This document shows, one piece after another, positions 27,494 to 36,175 of a stretch of 37,949 nucleotides of DNA (its first letter is position 1; every line of letters begins with the position of its first letter). A program made the position numbers and the translations under genes. This DNA comes from Acidimicrobiaceae bacterium. Lineage in GTDB: Bacteria; Actinomycetota; Acidimicrobiia; Acidimicrobiales; RAAP-2. The stretch covers positions 194 to 38,142 of the forward strand of contig PLBM01000043.1 in assembly GCA_003134515.1 (NCBI GenBank), in the 5' to 3' direction. Under the pieces are notes generated by a model that searched no databases, was not told the DNA's origin, and saw only the letters and a list, made by a program, of their open reading frames with translations.

Positions 27494-29533
27494 TTAGACC
27501 AACTCCCAGCGATGTCGCGACTCGACCAACTGATTGATGGCCGCGGCGGGCATGGGGCGGGCCAGGAAATAGCCCTGACCTCGTTGACAGCCCATTGCGC
27601 GAAGGTGCGCGAGTTGACTCTCATTCTCAATTCCTTCGGCGGTCACCGACAGTTTGAGCGCGTTCGCCATAGCAACGATGGCCTCGACGAGCGCGGTGTC
27701 CAAGGGGTCGGTGCCGAGTCCCTTTACAAAGCCTTGGTCGACTTTTAGTTCATCGATGGGGTAGCGCTTGAGGCGCCCGAGAGACGAGAATCCCGTGCCG
27801 AAGTCATCGATCGAGAGCCTGATACCGAGTGACTTGAGATCGGTGAAGGTCTGACCGAAGTAATTAACGTCGTCCATTAAGACACTCTCGGTCAGTTCAA
27901 AACAGAGTCCCTCACCGGAGAATTTCGTGCGCTCCAACGTTTTCTCGGTGACTTGCACGATGTCCGCCGCCATCATCTGAAGCACGGAGACGTTGACCGC
28001 GACGTTCATGTCGTGGCCGTCAGCGTGCCAGAGGGCTAATTGTGCGCACGCCTGCTCTACGACCCACGCACCAATCTCATCGATGAGGCCTATCTCTTCG
28101 GCGTAAGGAATGAACTCCGCCGGGTTTACTGATCCGAGTTCGGGATGATTCCAACGAAGCAGTGCTTCGGCCGACGCCATGTAGCCAGTCGCCAGATCGA
28201 CGATCGGCTGATAGTAGACGGTGAATTCGTTTTGCTCCAACGCCCGACGCAGTCCGACCATTAAGATCGCTCGTCGCTCCGACTTCCATCGAAGTGATTC
28301 ATCAAAGTATTCAATTTGATTGCCGTCTTGCTCTTTACCTCGAGCGACGCCTACTTCCGCGTCGCGCAGCAACTCCTCGGGCGTTGATTCCGCGGTGGCC
28401 ATGACCACGCCAAGGCTCGCGGTAACCAGGATTTGGTGACCCATATGGAGAAACGGTGCTCGAATCGTCTCGATCACCAGGCGCGCGAGCGAAGCGGTTT
28501 CAGATCCGGTGCTGTCATCACACACGATGATGAACTCATCCGCTCCGATACGAGCGACCGAGTCGGAGGGGCGAATCACCCCGAGTAGTCGTTGCGCGAC
28601 TTGACGAAGGAGCTCGTCGCCAAAGTCGTGCCCCAGCGAAGAGTTGATGAGCTTGAAGTGGTCGAGATTGAGCGAAATCACGCCCAGCCAAATGCCCTGG
28701 CGTTGCGCGCGGCCCTGTGCGTGTTCCAGACGACTGGTCAGTAGTGTTCGATTGGCAACTCCGGTGAGCGGGTCATGGAGACCCTGGAAATCTCGGTGCT
28801 CTTCGATGTTCTTTTGATCGGTGATATCGGGTAAGTGCGCGACGTAATGCAGTGGTTGACCGTCCTCGCCTCGAACGATCGACACGTACGCCGAGGTCCA
28901 CACGAAGGTGCCGTCGGGTCGAACAAAACGCTGTTGTTCGAGATAACCATCTTCACCACCCAAAATCTTTGCGATGACCACTTGCCAATTAGCTACGTCG
29001 TCAGGGTGGGTGTAGTCCGTCCACTGGCGCCCAATAATGGCGTTCATCGGCTGACCAATCAACTGACACGCGGCTTGATTGACGTGTTGCATCGTTCCGT
29101 CGAGTGCGACAACGATGGTGGCGATACCTGACTGGTCGAAGGTCAAATCACTGTGGGTTTCTAACGCCTTACTTTGGAACGTCGCCAGCGACTCAAAGAA
29201 TGACTGCACTTTGACGTCGTGATCAATGGGTAGCCCTAGAAGACGGTTCGCTTTCAGTTCATAGACGTTTCGACGCCCCTCGTGGTGGCGCTCTAAGTAC
29301 TTGTTTTCCACGAGGTCCGCCACGATGCCCTGGGCGGTTCGCTCGCTGATTTCCAAGGACGCCGCGATATCGCGGATACGAATTCTCTGATCGTTCGCGA
29401 TGAGAAGTAGCGCGCTACCATGCTTCGTCAAAAGGGGATAGTCCAGAACCTTGCCCATCAGAACTTCCTTCCTAGACATCGTTACAGCCAGATTAGTGCA
29501 AGAATCTGCACTTATCATAAAACCTGTTAGCAA
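27494..29533 (-). CDS. wHTH-PAS-GGDEF(degenerate)-EAL protein
   Basis: 679 aa; wHTH ALLLIANDQRIRIRDIAASLEISERTAQGIVADLVENKYLERHHEGRRNVYEL; PAS; VARIGADEFIIV; ASAEALLRWNHPE, ELTESVLM, IDDFGTGFSSLGRLKRYPIDELKVDQGFV, TAEGIE. Confidence 0.92.
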   Translation of the reverse strand: MLTGFMISADSCTNLAVTMSRKEVLMGKVLDYPLLTKHGSALLLIANDQRIRIRDIAASLEISERTAQGIVADLVENKYLERHHEGRRNVYELKANRLLGLPIDHDVKVQSFFESLATFQSKALETHSDLTFDQSGIATIVVALDGTMQHVNQAACQLIGQPMNAIIGRQWTDYTHPDDVANWQVVIAKILGGEDGYLEQQRFVRPDGTFVWTSAYVSIVRGEDGQPLHYVAHLPDITDQKNIEEHRDFQGLHDPLTGVANRTLLTSRLEHAQGRAQRQGIWLGVISLNLDHFKLINSSLGHDFGDELLRQVAQRLLGVIRPSDSVARIGADEFIIVCDDSTGSETASLARLVIETIRAPFLHMGHQILVTASLGVVMATAESTPEELLRDAEVGVARGKEQDGNQIEYFDESLRWKSERRAILMVGLRRALEQNEFTVYYQPIVDLATGYMASAEALLRWNHPELGSVNPAEFIPYAEEIGLIDEIGAWVVEQACAQLALWHADGHDMNVAVNVSVLQMMAADIVQVTEKTLERTKFSGEGLCFELTESVLMDDVNYFGQTFTDLKSLGIRLSIDDFGTGFSSLGRLKRYPIDELKVDQGFVKGLGTDPLDTALVEAIVAMANALKLSVTAEGIENESQLAHLRAMGCQRGQGYFLARPMPAAAINQLVESRHRWELV

Positions 29534-29614
29534 ATACCTGATACAAATTGCCTCTTTTATCTAATCTCTCTTGGCTACTCTGATACCAGAGAAATTGGTC
29601 CGCCTTTTAGCAAG

Positions 29615-30346
29615 TCACGTAGCGAGGAACTCCGCGATGACTAACGCTGCTGCTTCGGGAAAATTGTCAACCGTCGCCACGCCCAATGGCGACGGGACGT
29701 CTCGATACTCACCTTGGCGCACTCGTATGACGGGCACACCCACTCGCTGCGCAAGGGCTACGTCTTTATCGACGCGATCACCAATGATGAGCGACTCGCT
29801 CACTTCGAGACCCAGCGCCCGAGACAGCGCCTCTAACCCCACAGGATTGGGCTTTCGACACGACCGGCCTCCGAGTTCGTCCGTGATCACCACTGCGTCG
29901 AAGTAGTGCGCCACACCGAGGGACTGTAACTTCGCGCGCTGTAGGTCGGGATTGCCGTCGGTTAGACACGCAAGGAGGGTCCGACGAGAGAGGGCATCGA
30001 GGCTCTCAATCACCCCGTCATAACACGACATGGAGAGTGGCCGAAAATTGATGAAGGCCTCAACCAGCGGACCCCTTGCCGTGAGAACGTCGTTCGACGA
30101 ACATCCCAATGCCTCTAGCGTGTCGTCAATCGTTTTTCCAGTGTCCGAGCCACGCTTGAGGACGGACGTAAAGGCGTCTGCGAACGTGTTTCGATCGAAG
30201 CCAAGTGACGTCGCTCGCTCCGCGACCGCGCCAATAGCGCCGACAAGGAACGAGCGTTGAGCGTAGAGCGTGTCATCGAGATCCACGACCACTACTCCGC
30301 CGCTACGCGACCCCACCACTACCCACTCACCACGGCAGCACGCCAT
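29615..30346 (-). CDS. HAD-superfamily hydrolase
   Basis: GVVVVDLDDTLYAQRSFLVG, CLTDGNPDLQRAKLQSLG, SCRKPNPVGLEALSRALGLEVSESLIIGDRVDKDV. True start may be a GTG slightly downstream. Confidence 0.88.
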   Translation of the reverse strand: MACCRGEWVVVGSRSGGVVVVDLDDTLYAQRSFLVGAIGAVAERATSLGFDRNTFADAFTSVLKRGSDTGKTIDDTLEALGCSSNDVLTARGPLVEAFINFRPLSMSCYDGVIESLDALSRRTLLACLTDGNPDLQRAKLQSLGVAHYFDAVVITDELGGRSCRKPNPVGLEALSRALGLEVSESLIIGDRVDKDVALAQRVGVPVIRVRQGEYRDVPSPLGVATVDNFPEAAALVIAEFLAT

Positions 30347-31496
30347 TCGTGAAGTCGGGTTCTGGCAACGTCAAGAGGGCGTCAGACTCCGAACTGGAGA
30401 GAATCCGGGCTACTCGCAGCCCGGTCGTACCATCGCCGTAAGGACAGGCCAGGGCCGCGATTCGAGACGGTGCCTCACCCGTGGTGAAGCCACGGGCCGC
30501 CTCCAGCGCGGCGGCCACGCCACGATCGTGGGCGAGCGAGACAAGCACGGCCGAACCGTTCTCCACTCCTTCCCATCTCGGTGTCGAGCCACGCAAGATG
30601 ATGACGGGAACACCAAAGTACGCGGCCTCTTCCTGAAGACCTCCCGAGTCGGTTACGACAAGTCGGGCGTGGCGCAAGCGGTCGATGAATTCAAAGTAGC
30701 CAAGCGGCGGGCACCGAGCGACCTCGTTGGAGAGTTGCGCCTCAGCGCCCGCATTTTCGAGCTGTTGCTCTGTTCTTGGATGAACGGGAAAGAGTACCGG
30801 ACCCACGTGTAGTGAAAGTTCGTTGATCAACGACGTCAATCGGCGCAGTCGGATCGGGTCGTCAACATTGGTGGGCCGATGCGCCGTGACGAGAACGCCG
30901 TCGCGTTCATTAAGTGGGACGCATCCGTATCCGCTCGCCACCAAGGAGTCGATCGCCGAGTTGCCCACGACGAAGATCCGCTCGCTCGAGATGCCCTCGC
31001 GCAGCAGAAAGTTCCGCGAGCGCTCGGTCGGCGCAAAGTGCATCGAGGACCCCGCGCTGGCCACGCGACGATTTAACTCTTCAACGCTTCGCTCGTTAAA
31101 ACTTCGAAGTCCGGCTTCGAGATGGACAAAGGGAACTGAGTTTCGCCGGGCCGCCAAAACGTACGCGGGCACGGTTTGGGTGTCACCCAACGCCAGCACG
31201 ACGTCGGGTTCATATTCGCGAACCAGTCGCATCGCGCTGGCATGAATCTCTCCCACGCGTTGATCAGGATCGATCGAGAGCACGTTCGCCACGTCCACGG
31301 AAAGTTCCAGCGCGTTCGCGATCTCACCACTCATGTTTGATGACGAGTGCTGACCCGTGTCGACCGTGACCACGTGGTGACCAACGTCGCGCAGCGCGCG
31401 CACGACCGGGGCGAGCTTGACTATTTCGGGACGGGTGCCAAAGGGCACGAGAATGCGGCGAGTCCGGTCTGCCGCGTTCTGCCCTCGCTCACTCAT
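30327..31496 (-). CDS. wecB: UDP-N-acetylglucosamine 2-epimerase (WecB family)
   Basis: 389 aa; ILVPFGTRPEIVKLAPVVRAL, DTGQHSSSNM, HLEAGLRSF, VTDSGGLQEEAAYFGVPVIILRGSTPRWEGVENGSAVLV. Confidence 0.92.
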   Translation of the reverse strand: MSERGQNAADRTRRILVPFGTRPEIVKLAPVVRALRDVGHHVVTVDTGQHSSSNMSGEIANALELSVDVANVLSIDPDQRVGEIHASAMRLVREYEPDVVLALGDTQTVPAYVLAARRNSVPFVHLEAGLRSFNERSVEELNRRVASAGSSMHFAPTERSRNFLLREGISSERIFVVGNSAIDSLVASGYGCVPLNERDGVLVTAHRPTNVDDPIRLRRLTSLINELSLHVGPVLFPVHPRTEQQLENAGAEAQLSNEVARCPPLGYFEFIDRLRHARLVVTDSGGLQEEAAYFGVPVIILRGSTPRWEGVENGSAVLVSLAHDRGVAAALEAARGFTTGEAPSRIAALACPYGDGTTGLRVARILSSSESDALLTLPEPDFTNGVLPW

Positions 31497-33931
31497 CAGA
31501 CACCACTCGTTTCAAAGATGTCTTCAAAGTACCGGGTCATGCGCACGCCGACGTCGAAGTACAGCGGCGCGATGCGCCGCTCGGGTTCGAGAATGGCTTG
31601 GAGGTACGCGCCCACCACATCCGCGCCGGCGGCCAAAGTCAACGGGAGGCCGCCGGAGAACCGTGGATTGAGCTCGATGATCGACACCGCGCCCGAAGGG
31701 TCGACCATGCCTTGAATGTTGATCGGTCCGGTGATCCCCGTCGCGGCCACCACCTCGGCGCACACGCGGGTGACTTCGATTGAATCGAAGGTCAGTCCCT
31801 TGACCGAGATTCCCCCGCGCGTCTCTAAGCGCCACCGTGGCACGCACGTCACCACTTGGCCGTTTCGATCGACCAAAACATCGGCCGTGAACTCCTCACC
31901 CATCAGACGCGACTGCGCGATGAGTTCTTTGTCGTGGCGCATGATCCGGCGAAGAACCCGACGGTCATCGACCAGAGCGAAACCACGACTCCCCCGACCG
32001 CGACGAGGTTTGACGATCCACGGACCCGGTAAACGTCGGCTACCCCGCGAGGTCGTCGCGGTCGGAGGGTGCGCAATGCCGTACTCCTCCATCGCGAAGG
32101 CAAAGGCGGCTTTATCGAGACACCGCGCCACCGCCTCGAGGTCGGGAATCCAGGTCTTACAACCAAGGTCACTGAGGTCCAATGCGATCGCGGCGAGCGG
32201 CGCGTACTCCTCGGCCACGGTGCAGATGAGGGCTTGCACCTTAGTAGCTTCAACAATTGAAGTGAGCCCATCGGCGAAACTCTCGTCGTCAAAGCGCGGC
32301 ACGACGCCCGTTTGAACACCGGGCAGTTGAAAACCGGCGGCGAAGGGATCGGCGTCGAGGGCGACGACGCTGTGACCCGCGAAGAGCAGGGCTCGAATCA
32401 CGGCCAGGCCGGCCGGACCTCCGGCGCCACTCACCGCGACTCGAAAGGGTCCCCCGCGCCCGACACCTCCGACGAACTGCGGTTCGGACAACTTCTCGAT
32501 CGCCAGTCGTTTACCGTGTCGGCGTTTACCGTTCGAATCTGAGCGCTCCGGTACGATCGGCGCGGACACGTTGAGTTCGGGCACGGACAGCACCTCCAGT
32601 CGATGGGACAAGAGCCACGCTCGTGCCCACAGACGTAGCGCCGCCACGCCCGAGTTCGAGACCGGTTCCCACTGGCGCTTGGCAATCGCCTCCACCAGGG
32701 CCTGAATAACGTAGTCGTCCTCTTCTTCCGCCGCGACGCTGAGCAACGAGTACGCGTGGTAAGCGAGACCCTGATCGCCCAACTGCGTCACGAGTCGGAT
32801 CTTGACAGAGGATCTGTCCGTCGTGCTCTGCAAGAGTCGTTGGCACTTTCTCTCTCGACGTTGAGCGAACGGTCCAGTGGCAAACCTCTTGAGAGCGAGC
32901 ACGTCGAATGGTGGCAACGGACCGACGCCCTCGATGACTCTTCGCGACGACCATGCCCGACACCATAAGAGCAGCGAAGCGGTGCGATCGGTGGTAACTG
33001 GATCGTGTGCGTGAATGAAGACGGCCCTCGCTAACGCGTCCAGCACGGTGAAGTCTTCCTCGAAGACCGCGAGCGCCATAAGCGACGCCCCCTGGGTTTC
33101 TAATCCGTTCGCGGAGAGTGTCGCGATGGCGGCACAGCGCTGTTCGACGTTGAGAAAGCCAATGCGAAAGTCAATCCGGTTGGACTCACGGCGTCGAGCC
33201 AGCCAACGGCGCGTTTTCGCTGGCACAAAGTAGCGAATCAGCCAGCCCGTCAACGATCGCCGATTCGAACGCACGCGCTGCACCGCCGGGATGCGGTACC
33301 CCAGCCCGGCGTGGGACCAGGATTCGGGGCGACGCGCGGTATGTCGCCCGTAGCGATCTTGTTCGGCCCGTTCAGCCGTTGGCAGCGTCAGATACAACAA
33401 CAATAAAAAGCCCAGCAGAGTGGCGACGAAATTCCATACCGTGCCAACCCAGTCGTGAAACAACAGCAACGCGCCACGGCCGAACCAGAGACCGGCGACG
33501 CTCGATGCGGCCATTCGCCCAAGATTCAAGACAAACAGCATCGAGGCCGACACGATGTAGGCGACCACGGTATGGCTTCGCCGCCCTCTAAGAACAGCGA
33601 TGGCGAGGGTGCCCAGCGCGAGTATCCCCATGAGCGATGAGCACGAGGGCGAGATGAACGCCAAGATCGGCCGATGGCCCGGCGAGGCAATAAGCAGATT
33701 GTCACCGACCGCCAGGGTGACCCCACGAGCGCCAAAGAGACGAAACAGCCACGCCAACGAATCCAGCTCGACCCGGCGCATCGGGCCAATGAGCGTTTCA
33801 AAGAGTACGAGATAGCCAACGGTCAGAGCCCACAGTTCGCCCAGCACCGCCCACCGACGGCGCCGCGTGCCCGCCCTCGTCGACGCTCCCTGGTCAATGT
33901 CGTGGCGCGCCCGGGGATCGATCGTCGTCAT
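31496..33931 (-). CDS. Fusion protein: exosortase/archaeosortase-like membrane domain, helical linker, ATP-grasp domain
   Basis: 811 aa from MTTIDPR. N-terminus has four TM helices with SPSCSSLMGILALG (Cys), VLNLGRMAA (Arg), LLFHDWVGTVWNF (His). C-terminus VAVSGAGGPAGLAVIRAL...PWIVKPRRGRGSRGFALVDD...INIQGMVDPSGAVSIIELNPRFSGGLPL is ATP-grasp. Confidence 0.85.
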   Translation of the reverse strand: MTTIDPRARHDIDQGASTRAGTRRRRWAVLGELWALTVGYLVLFETLIGPMRRVELDSLAWLFRLFGARGVTLAVGDNLLIASPGHRPILAFISPSCSSLMGILALGTLAIAVLRGRRSHTVVAYIVSASMLFVLNLGRMAASSVAGLWFGRGALLLFHDWVGTVWNFVATLLGFLLLLYLTLPTAERAEQDRYGRHTARRPESWSHAGLGYRIPAVQRVRSNRRSLTGWLIRYFVPAKTRRWLARRRESNRIDFRIGFLNVEQRCAAIATLSANGLETQGASLMALAVFEEDFTVLDALARAVFIHAHDPVTTDRTASLLLWCRAWSSRRVIEGVGPLPPFDVLALKRFATGPFAQRRERKCQRLLQSTTDRSSVKIRLVTQLGDQGLAYHAYSLLSVAAEEEDDYVIQALVEAIAKRQWEPVSNSGVAALRLWARAWLLSHRLEVLSVPELNVSAPIVPERSDSNGKRRHGKRLAIEKLSEPQFVGGVGRGGPFRVAVSGAGGPAGLAVIRALLFAGHSVVALDADPFAAGFQLPGVQTGVVPRFDDESFADGLTSIVEATKVQALICTVAEEYAPLAAIALDLSDLGCKTWIPDLEAVARCLDKAAFAFAMEEYGIAHPPTATTSRGSRRLPGPWIVKPRRGRGSRGFALVDDRRVLRRIMRHDKELIAQSRLMGEEFTADVLVDRNGQVVTCVPRWRLETRGGISVKGLTFDSIEVTRVCAEVVAATGITGPINIQGMVDPSGAVSIIELNPRFSGGLPLTLAAGADVVGAYLQAILEPERRIAPLYFDVGVRMTRYFEDIFETSGV

Positions 33932-33938
33932 CACGGCT

Positions 33939-35471
33939 CTAGGTCGACTTGACTCGGGCGAACGTGCGCGAGCCGACCGCACTGATTTCGTCGAGTCCAC
34001 CCGAGCGCATCACCAAGCCAGTGGTGGCCATCAAGGCGCCTTCACTGGACTTGGTCTCCACGCGGGCGGCGTCGCTCGTGCGGCGACGCATCAGGGGATT
34101 ATTGACAATGGTCGTCACCGAGTAGGACGAACCCACCTCGCTTGAACGCGTGGTCTTCACCCACGAGTACGGGCGACCGAGCATGCCGTCGACGTACGCC
34201 CAGGTCGTAATGACGATGGACAGCGCAAAGCTCGGCAGGAAACCAATCAGGTGCCACGCGCCGCGCCGTTCGACGCGGCCGAGTAAGAGCCCCACCGTGA
34301 GTTCGGCCAAGGGGCCCAAGAACAACAACAAGGTGAGGGGCAGTAGCGCCACCGCCGGGATGTTCCCGATGCCAAAAAGTCGCGCGGCCGTGAGCACAAT
34401 GCCCAGGCCCGAGAGAACTGGAATGTGATAGATGAAGAGGAACATCACGAACTCGGCCTTTTCGCCCCAACTCAAATTTGGGCTGCGCAACGTCGGGATG
34501 AGGTAGTCCCGCGTGCACTTTTGGTGGCCCCGAGCCCATCGGTAGCGTTGCTTCCAAAATCGACGAGCGACGAGCACGGCCTCTTCGAAGTCGACGGCCG
34601 TGGGGTCGTAGCGAACGCGTCCGCCGGCTAACAGCACGCGAATCGTTAAGTCGGTGTCCTCGGTCACGGTCTCGGTGTTCCAGCCACCCAGTCGCACCAA
34701 GGTCGAACGGCGTACGGCGCAGTTGGCCCCGCCGTACGCCGGGAGTTCGTAAAGCGCCTGGCGACCGTACTCGTTGACGAGGTAGCCAGAGAGAAAATCG
34801 ATGAACACCACTCCGGCGAGTTGGCTCTCGTTGCCGTTCCTAATGACGCAACGACCCATCACACAGTCGACTCTCTCGTCAAGAAAATGACGTACCAGGC
34901 GGCGCAACACGTCACCGGCCGGTTCGTGATCGGCGTCGAACACGCAGATAATCTCGACGTCGACGAGCTCGAGCGCCGCGTTCAACGCACCGGACTTTCC
35001 CCCACCGGCCCCCGAGGGACGGTGGACCACCGTCAGTCGGCCGTCCAGTTCCGCCCAGTAGTCGAGCCTTTCGCCGGTGCCGTCGCTCGACCCGTCGTCC
35101 ACGATGATCAGTTGCAAACTCTCCGCGGGATAGTCCAGTCGAAAGAGCGCTCGCACGAGCTTGTCGACCACCAAGACTTCGTCCTTGCACCCCACAAAGA
35201 CCGCCACCGTGGGCACGTAGTCGCTCAAGCCCACGTCCGCGGCGTAGAGGTCTTTTTCCACCCAGCGCGCCGCCGAGATCGCAAAGCCCAAATGGCGGAC
35301 GAAGAAGAAGAAGAACACCACCATGAGACCCCAGGCCATAAACGCGGCGGTACGTCCAAGGCCAAAGTAGGCAATGAATCCCGCCGTAATGGCGGCGTAG
35401 ACCAGAATCGCGACGAAGTGACTCTTGGGCCGACCAGATGACGTCGGGCGTACGGCGCGCATCAATCGCAA
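33939..35471 (-). CDS. Processive GT2-family membrane glycosyltransferase (BcsA/PgaC/HAS-like)
   Basis: 510 aa; IIVDDGSSDGTGERL, CVFDADHEP, VTEDTDLTIRVLLAGG, RRFWKQRYRWARGHQKC (QxxRW), flanking TM helices. Confidence 0.92.
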   Translation of the reverse strand: MRLMRAVRPTSSGRPKSHFVAILVYAAITAGFIAYFGLGRTAAFMAWGLMVVFFFFFVRHLGFAISAARWVEKDLYAADVGLSDYVPTVAVFVGCKDEVLVVDKLVRALFRLDYPAESLQLIIVDDGSSDGTGERLDYWAELDGRLTVVHRPSGAGGGKSGALNAALELVDVEIICVFDADHEPAGDVLRRLVRHFLDERVDCVMGRCVIRNGNESQLAGVVFIDFLSGYLVNEYGRQALYELPAYGGANCAVRRSTLVRLGGWNTETVTEDTDLTIRVLLAGGRVRYDPTAVDFEEAVLVARRFWKQRYRWARGHQKCTRDYLIPTLRSPNLSWGEKAEFVMFLFIYHIPVLSGLGIVLTAARLFGIGNIPAVALLPLTLLLFLGPLAELTVGLLLGRVERRGAWHLIGFLPSFALSIVITTWAYVDGMLGRPYSWVKTTRSSEVGSSYSVTTIVNNPLMRRRTSDAARVETKSSEGALMATTGLVMRSGGLDEISAVGSRTFARVKST

Positions 35472-35476
35472 CAGTT

Positions 35477-36175
35477 CTAGCCCGACGTCGTCAGCCGTTG
35501 CAGGATCTCTTCGGCCGACGCGTGCACGTCAATGTAATCGTCGAGAATCGAACGAGGCGAGCCCATGTCCCAGACGAAGCGCACGGGCACAAAGGCCTCG
35601 GCCAGAACGACGCGCGCGAACGCGCCCCAGTGGCGAGCCGAGGCCGCGATCGCGTCAAGTTGGACCGACTCAGCGTTTACTTGGGACTTGTGGCACGTCA
35701 GGGCCGAGAGCTTGGCGCCGAGATGGTCACTGATGTCGACGAAGATCGTTGGCTCAAATCGGGTGGTCGACGGCGACTGATAGTAGAGAATTCGAGACGT
35801 GCGTCGTCCCGCCGAGACGGTAGCCGCTGCCACGATTCGATGGTCTTGGTGGGCGTCATCGGGCGCGTGCACGTAGATGACGTCGGGGCGCACCGCGTCC
35901 ATGACGGCTTCGATGCGATCAATCGTCGTGTGATCGTCGGGAATCCCGCAGTCCACAAAGCCACCCCAGTAAAGCGATGCCCCCAGACTCTTGGCCGACG
36001 CCTCTTGCTCGAGTTCACGGAGATTGCCCAAGTAATTTCTCGACTGCTCGCCGCCGGACATGACGAGAATGCTCGTCGAATGACCCATCGCGCGGTGCGC
36101 CGAGAGCGCGCCGGCGCAACCTAGCTCCACGTCGTCGGGATGACTTCCAATTGCGAGCACACTTTTTACAGTCAC
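35477..36175 (-). CDS. PIG-L/LmbE family N-acetylglucosamine deacetylase-like
   Basis: GTG start: VTVKSVLAIGSHPDDVELGCAGALSAHRAMGHSTSILVMSGGEQ; HAPDDAHQDHRIVAAATVSAGR. GTGA overlap with the upstream gene. Confidence 0.9.
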   Translation of the reverse strand: MTVKSVLAIGSHPDDVELGCAGALSAHRAMGHSTSILVMSGGEQSRNYLGNLRELEQEASAKSLGASLYWGGFVDCGIPDDHTTIDRIEAVMDAVRPDVIYVHAPDDAHQDHRIVAAATVSAGRRTSRILYYQSPSTTRFEPTIFVDISDHLGAKLSALTCHKSQVNAESVQLDAIAASARHWGAFARVVLAEAFVPVRFVWDMGSPRSILDDYIDVHASAEEILQRLTTSG

